The position numbers and the translations under genes were made by a program. Source: Amorphophallus konjac (Eukaryota; Streptophyta; Magnoliopsida; Alismatales; Araceae). Taken from it: DNA of 64,000 nucleotides. The notes beneath the pieces were generated by a model, which saw only the letters and a program-made list of their open reading frames with translations, searched no databases and was not told the origin of the DNA. Of the stretch, positions 33,192 to 44,898 are shown one piece after another. The DNA lies in NCBI GenBank assembly GCA_022559845.1, contig CM040118.1:441252053-441316052 (forward strand). Direction: 5' to 3'. The stretch's first letter is position 1; every line of letters begins with the position of its first letter.

Positions 33192-33669
33192 TGTAAGACC
33201 CCGGATAAATAATAAGGAATAAATATATTCTAAATGCATTAAACGTGTGTGAAAAAAATAATAATTAGGCCATATATATATTTATGCATTTAATGGGATT
33301 TAACACATTTTACATACACATGTAAACACGAACCCATTAATTAATGAAAGCCCAAAACCCATATATATATATATATAAATATATATAATGAGAAACCAAC
33401 CCCTTGCGTATATATATAAAGCCATATCACTTACAAATAAGCATGGGCTAAAAACTTATATAGGTTTTACCCATCTTTAAACCAAACCACCCACGAAGTA
33501 CGTATGTCAAAAGCCCAACCCATATGCATGTTTGACGTGCATGTCGCCTTAGGGTTTTTACACCAACAAGGGCAAGCGGCTGTTAAAATAGTTGGGTTTT
33601 GGCAAACCATGGGTAGTCATTAAACCCTTCCGTTAGTAGCCTTCGAACCAAATGGAAACCATGTACTCC

Positions 33670-33682
33670 TATATATATATAA
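33670..33682 (+). promoter_or_regulatory. TATA box of Tekay 5' LTR
   Basis: TATATATATATAAG, conserved in the 3' LTR at 41123-41134. It is about 480 bp into the LTR and upstream of the dyad region, so the dyads may be transcribed. Confidence 0.5.
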
Positions 33683-34042
33683 GCATACCCCTCGAATGTG
33701 CCAACGCTGGTTGCTGTTCGAAGGGTGGGCTTCTTCCTCTGCTTGAAGAAAGTTGCTGCCGCAAGAGCTTCCTTCTTCATCCTACTGCGTCTTCTTCCCT
33801 GCTGCGTCCATCTTCCTCCTGCTGTGAAGAAGGCTTCTTCCACTTCTTCCTATTCTTCTTCCTGTACCACGTTCTACACATCAAAAGGTAGGTCCTCTCA
33901 AGTTTCGTAGCCCAAATAAAGTTAATTCATGATTGTAGGTTTTTCTCAAGTAACGAAGCCAATATGATAGATTAAAACCATATATACCATGCATATAGTT
34001 TATCGCTGTGTTCTGATGAATTCTGAAATTTTACAGTAAATA

Positions 34043-34547
34043 GCGACCCAACCTAGGGCGCTATTTCCTTTTAACGACCCCATGCGCGGTCGTCAATTCC
34101 CATATGATTTAATAATTGCACATGCTAAAAAATTAAATATCTATGTAACCAGTTATCTAAATTCATGCATGATCATAGTTCTGGAATCCTGCTATTTTTC
34201 TTGACATGTCCATATACTTGTTGTCGCAAAATTCTTATATTGGAGAAATGCTACAGTTCATAATCAAATTCTTATAAAAAAAACAACGACTTGCACCCTA
34301 CCGTTTCTTTAGAATATGGCGGCCCTATCTAGGGCGCTATATTTCTAGAAAGTGGCAGCAGACCAGGCAACATTTACTTAATTCTGGAAATTAATACAGA
34401 AATATATCTTGATATATATATATTGGAATATATATAAATTTAAATTGCTACTCTATGAGGAGTCTTCAATTTGTGAAATAGCGCCGCTGACCAGGGCGCT
34501 ACTTAATGAATTGGAGTCTTTGGCAAAGGCGCCAATTTCCTGTCTTC
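34043..34547. repeat. CpG dyads in Tekay 5' LTR
   Basis: Units of the form GCG-N13-CGC (19 nt) start at 34043, 34319 and 34481. ACGACC/GGTCGT starts at 34074 and a one-armed ACGAC lies at 34286, 33 bp before 34319. They match the Tat units in length but have G/C instead of A/T at the tips. In the 3' LTR copy the last full unit reads GTG...GTG, a CpG loss in both arms. Confidence 0.75.
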
Positions 34548-36045
34548 TGATTTTTCATGGCACTATATTCCAATCCGTGAGTATAGTCCCACGTTTTTGG
34601 TGTTTTATCGATTACCCTTCAACTCTCGGTGACATACAAGCCCTCCATTGGACATTTCGTTCCTTTGAACTGGCATGTTAGTCATTGGGACCTCCGTAAG
34701 TCTCCTCGTAGCCTTAGATTCTCTCAAGGCCGACTGAGCTAGTTGTACCTTAAACACCTTGTACCTTTTATTGGCACGTCATGTGGTAACCCGGCCCTCT
34801 CATGGTGCCATCTTGGTCCATGAGAGATTACTCCTAGCTGGTGGAATGGTGATATTCAACTAGGTGATGTCTTGGATTGGGTCCCTTATAGTTGGGGTCA
34901 ATCTTTCAACTTGATTCATGTCCCTTGATTGGTGACGGGTTTAGTCATCCACTCAAGTTATCACGGCTACCTAGTTAAGGTACCGATTCTACCCAGGTTA
35001 GCGACATGTTATGGTTCTCGTTGGTTTTGACATTGTCCATCTAATGTTCTTCCTTGAATTTTGTGGAACCTATCCACGAATCTACCTTGATATCCTACAT
35101 GAGTTTGTTCTTGGAATTCCATGGCTATCACTAAAGTGGTTGTCTAGATATTGCATGTAACAATGTCCGCGCATATAGGGCCCGATCTGGTCTTGGGAGG
35201 AGCACCCGAAAGTACTTGTGCCCATGGGAGTTATATTGATCACGGTGTGGCATTGCACCGAAGTACTTGCTTGAATCTACGACACTCCACTATCTCTCTC
35301 TCTCTCTCTCTCTCGCGTGCTTGACTTGGTTGACTTGACATGACTTGCGTGGCTCGGAATGGGCAAAGTACTTGCTTGTTAATAGCCATTACCTCATGAC
35401 ATGAAAAACTTTATTGATATACTTGGTACTTATTCAAATACTTGAAATCTTGAATACTTGAAATTCCCTATCTTGGATCAACTGTACATGTTATTTCCTC
35501 TCGTTATCATGTTCAATATCATTCTATTTTACATGATTGACATGCTAGACTTGCATTTTCATTTGGAAGAGATAATTACTTAAACCAATTGCTAGTTCTT
35601 GAGATATAATTCTTACAGAGCGTTCGCTCATCAAGTTCTTTTCCCCAAACTTTTCAGGTAATACGGATCCTGACTCGGACTTGGATGGGCAGGAGCAAGA
35701 GTGACGAGCGTAGAACCTGCAAGCGTCATGCTACTACACCTTATCGTGTCGAGTAGTCCTGAGTTTATTCCTTGGAGTCTTGTCGTTAGATCTTATGTTA
35801 TTTCAAGAGTTGTAACATTTAAGGCTTGTGGACCTGATTAGTAATGTTAAGTCTTGGAGTTATGTGACTTTGTTTAATGGTTAAGGTGTTATCAATGGTA
35901 TCAGTACCTGGTTATGTTTTAAAATTCTTGTCTTATTGTGCACTCTATTATGATGTCAAAATTCTACTTTCTCTGATTGACATGATTGATATAAACTCAT
36001 CACATTTTTTACGGGATCCTACCGCTCGGGGCGTGACAGTTTTTG

Positions 36046-36058
36046 TGGTATCAGAGCC
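36046..36058 (+). promoter_or_regulatory. Primer-binding site of Tekay element
   Basis: TGGTATCAGAGCC, complementary to the 3' end of initiator methionine tRNA, seven bases after the 5' LTR. Confidence 0.95.
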
Positions 36059-36208
36059 TAGGATTTCAAATTCCAAGGAAACCCAAGTCCAAGGATAGGT
36101 CTATCCCTAAACTGTGAGGATGGACAATGCCGAGGGTATAAGTCCTTGTAGGGCATCCGACTACCAATTACAACTTGAAACTAATTAAGGTTAACTTCTT
36201 GTAGGACT

Positions 36209-39200
36209 ATGGCTCCTGAACGCGCACAATGGCGTGAGATGCGGTGAACTGTTCAGGGCCTGACCCAGGCCTTACAACAGGTGGCTCAAGGTGGGGCACA
36301 CCATGGAGCTGGCGACCTTCATCGGAGTTTTAGAAATCTCAACCCTCCGAGGTTTGCGGGATCATCAAACCCCGACGATGCGGAGAATTGGATAAAGGAA
36401 ATCGAGCGAATCTTCCGCGTCATGCAATGTGCGGATGGTGAAAAGGTACTTCTGGCCACGTTCCAACTGGAACGGGACACCCGTGCTTGGTGGGAGTCTG
36501 TCGGGGCCACCTTGCTCGAAGATCATGTTACATGGGCTGAATTTGTCGAGCACTTTAATAGCAAGTATTTCTCTGACCGTGTTCAGGAGAAAAAGGCCGC
36601 GAAATTTGATGCCTTGAAGCAACGATCCCTGTCAGTGGCCGACTACGAAGCCCAGTTCTCCAGGCTATCTAGATATGCACCACACTTAGTATGCATGGAA
36701 AAGATGAAGGCAAGAAGGTTCTTGAATGGGTTACGACCCCAATATATCACTCAGCTCGCTCCCTTGGATATTCATGTGTACTCGGAGATGCTGCGTCGTT
36801 CCCAGCTGCTAGAAGACACCACGGAGCTATCTGACAGAATCTGTGGAAAAGATAAAAGGAAGAATGTCACGAGCCCTAGCACTTTTAAACCTTCTTTCAA
36901 GAAGCGGACCAATAATGGAGGTGAACCCTCCAAGGAGAAGAAACTCAAAAAAGGCAATAACAAACATTTCTCCATCACGGCATTGCCGAAAGAAAATTGC
37001 AAATATTGTGACAAGCCAGGTCATCAGGCTGCGGAATGTTGGAGAAGGCTCAGAGCATGCCTTCATTGCGGGAGTCAGGAACACCGTATTCCTGACTGTC
37101 CGATGATGAACGAGCAAAGTGAGCCGGAGATAAAGGAAGAGAAGCGTCCGGCAAAGAAGCAAGGACGCTTACAAGCTCTCCAAGAGACGAAACCAATCGA
37201 GGGTGGGTTGGTGGAAGGTATTTTGTCTGTCTGCTCTAAATCTGCTCAAGTACTGTTTGATACTGGCGCCATACATTCATTTGTTTCCAAGAAATTTGCC
37301 GCTACTTTCTCTACAGAACCTGAGTGGTTGAAAATGATTATTTCTACTCCTCTCGGAAATGAGTCCGAGCTTACCCATCAATATACAAAATGCAAGATTA
37401 TAGTTAAAGGCCACAACTTACCTGCAGATTTAATATGCTTAGACTTGAAGGAGTATGATGTAATTCTAGGAGCCGATTGGCTATCAAACCATCGGGCTAC
37501 TGTAGACTGCCGGAATGGCAAGATTACCTTCGTGGATTATCCGGAGCTGATTTATGTTAGTCCTCGAAATAAATCACCAGTTATCTCGGCTCTTCGAGCC
37601 AGCAAACTTATCAACAAGGGATGCGTAGCATTCCTAGCTTTTGTGACTGCCACAGACGCTAAGGAGGCTAGACTAGAAGACATTCCAGTGGTTCATGACT
37701 TTCCCGATGTCTTTCCAAAAGATTTGACTAGCTTACCTCAAGAGCGGGAAGTATCTTTCTCTATAGACCTTGTGCCTGGTGCGGGACCAATTTCCAAAGC
37801 ACCATATAGGATGTCACCTGCTGAACTCAAGGAGCTGAAGGAACAACTTATGGAGTTTTTAAAGAAGGGATTTATCCGACCTAGAACCTCCACATGGGGA
37901 GCACCGGTGTTATTTGTCAAGAAGAAGGACGGTTCGATAAGGCTGTGCATTGATTATCGACAGTTGAACCATCTCACAATCAAGAATAAGTATCCGCTAC
38001 CGAGGATTGATGAACTCTTCGATCAAATTTCGGGAGCAAGGTATTTCTCAAAGATTGATCTTAGGTCTGGCTATCACCAGCTGAGGATCAACCCAGAGGA
38101 TATTCATAAGACTGCATTCCAAAGCAGGTATGGGCATTATGAATTTACAGTTATGCCACTTGGACTAACCAATGCCCCTACAGCTTTTATGCAGCTGATG
38201 AATAGTATCTTTAGACCACACCTGGACAAATTCATAGTGGTATTCATTGATGATATTTTGATATATTCAAAGTCGGAAAAGGAGTACGAAGAACATTTGA
38301 GGATAACATTGCAAATATTGAGGGATAATCAATTATATGCCAAATTTAGCAAATGTGAGTTTTGGCTGGAAGAAGTGTCCTTCTTAGGACACGTAATTTC
38401 AAAGGATGGAATCTCAGTGGACCCCGCAAAGGTCGAACTGGTAAAGAACTGGGAAAAACTGACAAATGCAACAGGAATTAGGAGTTTCCTTGGTCTTGCT
38501 AGTTATTACCGGCGTTTTATTAAAGACTTCTCGAAGATTGCCGTACCACTCACCAGGCTGACCCGCAAGGAAGTGCCATATGAGTGGAATGAGGAATGTG
38601 AACGAAGCTTCCAAACATTAAAGGACCATTTGACCACTGCTCCGGTCTTGGCCCTTCCTATTGAAGGAGAGAAGTACGAGGTATATACCGATGCTTCCGG
38701 TATTGGCCTCGGTTGAGTATTAATGCAACAAGGAAGAGTTATTGCATACTCTTCTAGGCAGTTGAAGAAGCATGAAGAAAACTATCCGGTGCATGACTTG
38801 GAGTTGGCCGCGGTAGTATTTACACTAAAGATCTAGAGACACTATCTCTACGGAGAGCAATTCACAGTATTCTCCGATCATAAGAGCCCCAAATATCTAT
38901 TCTCTCAGAAGGAGCTTAATATGAGGCAACGTCGATGGCTGGAATATTTAAAAGACTTCGATTTCACTATTCAGTATCACCCCGATAAAGGGAATTCAGT
39001 AGCTGATACCTTGAGTCGAAAGCCGAGAGCCCTCATAGCCAACTGTATGATACAGGAATGGAAACTATTAGAGGAATTCTCCAGATTAAATATAAGCACG
39101 GAACAGAAAGATGGGTGTATTACTCTCTCTCACATGAGTGTGCATCCGGACTTGCTATCCGAAATCAAGAAGTTACAAGACGAAGATCCTGGAATGATTG

Positions 39201-40570
39201 AAATCAGGGAGAACCTAGATCAAAGAACCGGGTTCAAGCTGGCAGTTGATGGAAGACTAATCTTTCAGGAAAGGACATGTGTCCCGGACTGTCCTGAGTT
39301 GAAAAGGAAAATTCTAGAAGAAGCTCACCGCTCTAGGTATACCATTCATCCTGGAGCAACTAAGATGTACAAAGATTTAAAAAGAACTTTCTGGTGGCCG
39401 AACATGAAGAGGGAGGTAGCGGACTTTGTGTCTCGCTGTCTCACGTGCCAACAAGTAAAAGCGGAACACCAAAGACCCGCTGGAAAGTTACACCCCCTTG
39501 ATATTCTCAAATGGAAATGGGAAGGGATCGGTATGGATTTCATCATGGGATTGCCTAAATCTAGAGGCAGACATGATGGTATTTGGGTGATCATCGACCG
39601 ACTGACCAAGTCGGCACATTTCTTGCCAATCAAAAGTCGATGGTCGGTCGATGTCTTGGCCGCACTGTATATTAAGGAGATCATAAGATTACATGGAGTC
39701 CCAACGTCGATCGTGTCTGACCGAGACCCTCGCTTCACTTCTCATTTCTAGAAGGGTCTACAACACTCTTTGGGGATGAAACTCAACTTCAGTACTGCTT
39801 TCCATCCCCAGACCGATGGTCAGACTGAGAGAATAAACCAAATAGTAGAAGACATGTTACGGGCTTGCATCATTGACTTTGGCGGAAGCTGGCATGATCA
39901 TTTGCCCCTGGTTGAGTTCGCATATAACAACAGCTATCAAGCCAGTATACAGATGGCTCCATTTGAAGCATTGTACGGCAGGAGTTGCCAATCTTCTATA
40001 TGCTGGGATGAAGTTGGCGAGAAGCAACTACTAGGCCCAGATATGGTAAGAAACACAACATAAAAGGTTGAACTTATCCGAGAGAGACTCAAAGTAGCAC
40101 AATCCAGGCAGAAATCTTATGCAGATAATAGAAGAAGGGAATTAGAGTTCCAAGTTGGAGACCATGTTTACCTCAAGGTCTCACCCGGTCGAGGAATAAG
40201 AAGGTTCGGAGTTAAAGTCAAGCTTACACCAAGGTTCATTGGTCCATTCAAAGTACTGGAAAGAGTTGGCGAGGTAGCTTATTGCATCGCTGTGCCTCCA
40301 CAACTGTCAGAAGTGCACAACGTGTTCCACATTTCTATGCTGAAGAAGTATGTGCACGACCCTTTCCACGTTTTTGATCATAATAACTTAGTGATTCAAA
40401 AGGACCTCACCTATGAACAAAACCCAATGAAGATTCTTGATCGAGAGGTCCGAGTCTTAAGAAACAAGACCATTCCCATGGTAAAAGTGCAGTGGAACAA
40501 ATGCTTGGAGCAAGAAGCTACATGGGAAACTGAAGAATCTATGCGAAGGAGATATCCAAAATTATTCTAG
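36209..40570 (+). pseudogene. Tekay gag-pol with chromodomain
   Basis: A single frame from ATG 36209 to the TAG at 40568 contains all expected parts. Gag lies at about 36330-36800. Two zinc knuckles follow ([14 protein letters not shown] and [14 protein letters not shown], 36998-37100). Protease has DTGAIHSF at about 37260. RT (about 37830-38380) reads [17 protein letters not shown] and FIDDILIYS. RNase H runs from 38660, integrase from about 39320 ([25 protein letters not shown]), and a C-terminal chromodomain-like segment covers 40400-40570. There are five in-frame stops at 36245, 38714, 38834, 39749 and 40061, and no net frameshift. At least two are compatible with TGG to TAG and one with CGA to TGA. 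Confidence 0.9.
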
Positions 40571-40637
40571 ATTGTAAGTACTCTATACCCTCCATGTCTC
40601 CATTCACGCAATTGAATTTGGGGACCACATTTTTTTA

Positions 40638-40649
40638 AGTGGGGGAGGG
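40638..40649 (+). promoter_or_regulatory. Polypurine tract of Tekay element
   Basis: AGTGGGGGAGGG directly before the 3' LTR start TGTAAGACC, about 70 bp after the pol stop. Confidence 0.9.
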
Positions 40650-42452
40650 TGTAAGACCCCGGATAAATAATAAGGAATAAATATATTCTAAATGAATTAA
40701 ACGTGTGTGAAAAAATAATAATTAGGCCATATATATATATTTGTGCATTTAATGGGCTTTAACACATTTTACATACACATGTAAACAAGAACCCATTAAT
40801 TAATGAAAGCCGAAAACCCATATATATATATAGATATATAATGAGAAACCAACCCCTTGCGTATATATATAAAGCCATAACACTTACAAATAAGCATGGG
40901 CTAAAAACTTATATAGGTTTTACCCATCTTTAAACCAAACCACCCACGAAGTACATATGTCAAAAGCCCAACCCATATGCATGTTTGACGTGCATGTAGC
41001 CTTAGGGTTTTTACACCAACAAGGGCAAGCGGCTGTTAAAATAGTTGGGTTTTGTCAAACCATGGGTAGTCATTAAACCCTTCCGTTAGTAGCCTTCGAA
41101 CCAAATGGAAACCCCGTACTCCTATATATATATAAGCATACCCCTCGAACGTGCCAACGCTAGTTGCTGTTCGAAGGGTGGGCTTCTTCCTCTGCTTGAA
41201 GAAAGTTGCTGCCGCAGAAGCTTCCTTCTTCATCCTACCGCGTCTTCTTCCCTACTGCGTCCATCTTCCTCCTGCTGTGAAAAAGGCTTCTTCCACTTCT
41301 TCATATTCTTCTTCCTATACCACGTTCTGCACATCAAAAGGTAGGTCCTCTCAAGTTTCGTAGCCCAAACAAAGTTAATTCATGATTGTAGGTTTTTCTC
41401 AAGTAACGAAGCCAATATGATAGATTAAAACCATATATACCATGCATATAGTTTATCGCTGTGTACTGATGAATTCTGAAATTTTACAGTAAATAGCGAC
41501 CCAACCTAGGGCGCTATTTTCTTTTAACGACCCCATGCGCGGTCGTCAATTCCCATATGATTTAGTAATTACACATGTTAAAAAATTAAATATCTATGTA
41601 ACCAGTTATCTAAATTAATGCATGATCATAGTTCTGGAATCCTGCTATTTTTCTTGACATGTCCATATACTTGTTGTCGCAAAATTCATATATTGGAGAA
41701 ATGCTACTGTTCATAGTCAAATTCTTATAAAAAAAATAACGACTTGCACCCTGCCGTTTCTTTGGAATATGGCGGCCCTGTCTAGGGCGCTATATTTCTA
41801 GAAAGTGGCAGCAGACCAGGCGCCATTTACTTAATTCTGGAAATTAATACAGAAATATATCTTGATATATATATATATTAGAATATATATAAATTTAAAT
41901 AGCTACTCCATGAGGAGTCTTCAATTTGTGAAATAGTGCCCCTGACCAGGGTGCTACTTAATGAATTGGAGTCTTTGGCTAAGGCGCCAATTTCCTGTCT
42001 TCTGATTTTTCATGGCACTATATTCCAATCCGTGAGTATAGTCTCACGTTTTTGGTGTTTTATCGATTACCCTTCAACTCTCGGTGACATACAAGCCCTC
42101 CATTGGACATTCCGTTCCCTTGGACTAGCAAATTAGTCATTGGGACCTCCGTAAGTCTCCTCGTAGCCTTGGATTCCCTCAAGGCCGACTGAGTTGATTG
42201 TACCTTAAACATCTTGTACCTTTTATTGGCACGTCATGTGGTAACCCGGCCCTCTCATGGTGCCATCTTGGTCCATGAGAGATTACTCCTAGCCGGTGGA
42301 ATGGTGATATTCCACTAGGCGATGTCTTGGATTGGGTCCCTTATAATTGGGGTCAATCTTTCAGCTTGATTCATGTCCCTTGATTGGTGACGGGTTTAGT
42401 CATCCACTCAAGTTATCACGGCTACCTAGTTAAGGTACCGATTCTACCCAGG

Positions 42453-42457
42453 TTAGC
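42453..42457. repeat. Target site duplication of Cassandra (left)
   Basis: TTAGC, repeated at 43188-43192. The uninterrupted 5' LTR has a single TTAGCGACATG at this place. Confidence 0.95.
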
Positions 42458-42539
42458 TGTCACGCCCCGTACTCTATACCGTCGAGGTATTGTCCGCTTT
42501 GGTCTACCAGCCTCACGGTTTTATCCCTTTCTGATAGTG

Positions 42540-42645
42540 ATCGGCTCCAGAATGGGGGACTTCCCGGGTTGGTCACCCATCCCGATACTGCTCCCCATTA
42601 AGCACGCTTAACTTCGGAGTTCTTTTCAAGAACTGAGCCGATACT
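42540..42645 (-). ncRNA. 5S rRNA-like domain in Cassandra LTR (left copy)
   Basis: On the minus strand it reads AGAACTCCGAAGTTAAGCGTGCTT, interrupted here for length, then GGATGGGTGACC and GGGAAGTCC. These correspond to the internal Pol III promoter region (A box to C box) of plant 5S rRNA. The A box AGTTAAGCGTGC and C box GGATGGGTGACC are intact in this copy. Transcription is not shown here but is known for Cassandra. Confidence 0.88.
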
Positions 42646-43025
42646 TTAAAAGGCGCCTCAGTGATATAGAGTACAACTTAGCTATATTTGAGGGTGTTAC
42701 AATCTACCCCTCTTATATAGGCGACGTCCTCGTCGTTGGGCACATATAGCATGCAATCACGCAATCAAGCCCCCAGGCAGGTAGGACTCTAGAGGTGGCC
42801 CCTATAGGCTCAAGAGGTGCTTCCCACTATGTAGAACTTTGCTCCATTGCGGACTCAAGAGGTGGCTCCTATAGCGTAGCACTTTGCCCTGCATGGCACT
42901 TAGTTCCCACACTTCCGGCTGGGGTATGGCTCTGATACCATTCTGTCACGCCCCGTACTCTATACCGTCGAGGTATTGTCCGCTTTGGCCTACCAGCCTC
43001 ACGGTTTTATCCCTTTCTGATAGTG

Positions 43026-43130
43026 ATCGGCTCCAGAATGGGGGACTTCCCGGGTTGATCACCCATCCCGATACTGCTCCCCATTAAGCACGCTTAACTT
43101 CGGAGTTCTTTTCAAGAACTGAGCCGATAC
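43026..43130 (-). ncRNA. 5S rRNA-like domain in Cassandra LTR (right copy)
   Basis: Same as the left copy, but the C box reads GGATGGGTGATC, a C to T change in the conserved GGGTGACC. The A box is intact. Confidence 0.88.
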
Positions 43131-44224
43131 TTTAAAAGGTGCCTCGGTGATATAGAGTACAACTTAGCTATATTTGAGGGTGTTACATTAGCGACATGTT
43201 ATGGTTCTCGTTGGTTTTGACATTGTCCATCTAATGTTCTTCCTTGAATTTTGTGGAACCTATCCACGAATCTACCTTGATATCCTACATGAGTTTGTTC
43301 TTGGAATTCCATGGCTATCACTAAAGTGGTTGTCTAGATATTACATGTAACAATGTCCGCGCATATAGGGCCCGATCTGGTCCTGGGAGGAGCACCCGAA
43401 AGTACTTGTGCCCATGGGAGTTATATTGATCACGGTTTGGCATTGCACCGAAGTACTTGCTTGAATCTACGACACTCCACTATTTCTCTCTCTCTCTCGC
43501 GTGCTTGACTTGATTGACTTGACATGACTTGCGTGGCCCGGAATGGGCAAAGTACTTGCTTGTTAATAGCCATTACCCCATGACATGAAAAACTTTATTG
43601 ATATACTTGATACTTGTTCAAATACTTGAAATCTTGAATACTTGAAATTCCCTATCTTGGATCAACTGTACATGTTATTTCCTCTCGTTATCATGTTCAA
43701 TATCGTTCTATTTTACATGATTGACATGCTAGACTTGCATTTTCATTTGAAAGAGATAATTACTTAAACCAATTGCTAGTTCTTGAGATATAATTCCTAC
43801 TGAGCGTTCGCTCATCAAGTTCTTTTCCCCAAACTTTTCAGGTAATACGGACCCTGACTCGGACTCCGATGGGCAGGAGCAAGAGTGACGAGCGTAGAAC
43901 CTGCAAGCATCATGCTACTACACCTTGTCGTGTCAAGTCGTCCTAAGTTTATTCCTTGGAGTCTTGTCGTTAGATCTTATGTTATTTCAAGAGTTGTAAC
44001 ATTTAAGGCTTGTGGGCCTGATTAGTAATGTTAAGTCTTGGAGTTATGTGACTTTGTTTAATGGTTAAGTTGTTATCAATGGTATCAATACTTGGTTATG
44101 TTTTAAAATTCTTGCCTTATTGCACACTCTATTATGATGTCGAAATTCTACTTTCTCTGATTGATATGATTGATATAAACTCATCACGTTTTTCCCGGGA
44201 TCCTTCCGCGCACGGGGCGTGACA

Positions 44225-44871
44225 TTGATCTCATAGGTCATCAATCACCCAATGAGTTCATCTACCTTAGTAATTGTGAGATCTATGGATTCTTCAACCA
44301 CGGTAGCCTTCGTGTGCCATGCTGGGGTTTGTGATCTGAGAATCTTCCTTACAATTTTCTGCTCTAAATATTTCTTTCCAAGATCAGTTAGACTATTAGT
44401 AAGCAGAGTTAAGCGAGCATACATGTCTTGAATTGACTCATGTGGCCTCATCCTGAACATTTCATATTTAGAAACTAAAATGTTGGCTTTTATTTCTCGT
44501 ACCCGAGAGGTTCCTTCATAAATCACTTCTAACATGTCCCACATTTCTTTTACAGTTGTGCAAGTAGCTACTCTTGAGAATTCTACTGGATGGAGTGAGC
44601 ATTGCATGAAGTGTCTAGCACTACAGTTGACAGTAGATTTTCTTATTTGTTCTTTGGTCCACAATTCCTAATCATCCGTAAGCTCATACGGACCTTTGCT
44701 GATCACTCACCAGAGTTCGTAGTCTTGGGCGTGAATGAACACCTGCATATGTTGTTTCCAATAAGGATAATTAGTTCCAAAAAAATAAGGAGGTCTATTC
44801 ACAGAATGTCCTTCTGGTAATAAACCCTTGGACGACAATCCACCATTTTTCTCAAGGTCGTTGGACCCCAT
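44225..44871 (-). pseudogene. Copia B Gag, N-terminal part
   Basis: ATG at 44871 (MGSNDLEKN). A UBN2-type Gag domain follows: FFGTNYPYWKQHMQ, then the CTTVKEMWDMLEVIYEGTS region and EQKIVRKILRSQTPAW. Two in-frame stops fall near 44712 and 44680. The frame runs into the Tekay target site at 44225 and resumes at 33191. Confidence 0.85.
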
Positions 44872-44883
44872 AATGAGAGATTA

Positions 44884-44896
44884 GGCTCTGATACCA
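44884..44896 (-). promoter_or_regulatory. Primer-binding site of copia B
   Basis: TGGTATCAGAGCC on the minus strand, two bases after the 5' LTR end. Confidence 0.92.
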
Positions 44897-44898
44897 CT

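Larger units (their letters stand above)
33192..36038 (+). mobile_element. Tekay 5' LTR
   Basis: 2,847 bp. It contains a TATA box (33670-33682), CpG dyads (34043-34547), the block shared with the Tat leader (34643-34749) and a (CT)n run at 35292-35314. Small ORFs inside, for example near 33650-33910, are repeated in the other LTR but have no domain. Confidence 0.95.
42458..43187 (-). mobile_element. Cassandra-type TRIM element (5S-bearing LTRs)
   Basis: 730 bp with two 244-bp LTRs at 42458-42701 and 42944-43187. On the minus strand the LTRs start TGTAACACCC and end GGGGCGTGACA. A primer-binding site TGGTATCAGAGCC (42929-42941, minus) follows the upstream LTR and a purine-rich stretch (AAGAGGGGTAGAT, about 42702-42714) precedes the downstream one. 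There is no coding capacity; the 242-bp centre contains a partial tandem duplication (AGAGGTGG..CCTATAG). Each LTR carries a 5S rRNA-like domain, which identifies Cassandra. It depends on other elements for replication proteins. Confidence 0.93.
33192..44224 (+). mobile_element. Complete Tekay/Del-type chromovirus (Ty3/gypsy)
   Basis: 5' LTR 33192-36038, primer-binding site 36046-36058, gag-pol pseudogene, polypurine tract 40638-40649 and 3' LTR 40650-44224. Both LTRs run TGTAAGACCCC ... GGGGCGTGACA, and the 5-bp target duplication is TTGAT. By eye the first ~165 LTR bases differ at about five sites (roughly 3%), so it is fairly young. It inserted into the gag of copia B. The 3' LTR is lengthened by a Cassandra insertion. 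Confidence 0.95.
40650..44224 (+). mobile_element. Tekay 3' LTR with nested Cassandra
   Basis: Matches 33192-36038 except for the 735-bp insertion unit at 42458-43192. It carries the same TATA box, dyads (41496-41990) and the shared block (42099-42204). Confidence 0.95.

Noticed and set aside
33650..33910. Small ORFs repeated in both Tekay LTRs (also about 41100-41363)
   Set aside because: Repetition is due to the LTR pair; no domain, and they span the likely transcription start.
35292..35314. (CT)n run as a functional element
   Set aside because: Simple repeat of different length in the two LTRs; ordinary microsatellite.
42540..43130. Genuine 5S rRNA genes
   Set aside because: Only part of the 5S sequence is present, twice, exactly within the two LTRs of a 730-bp element with its own target duplication, which identifies Cassandra.
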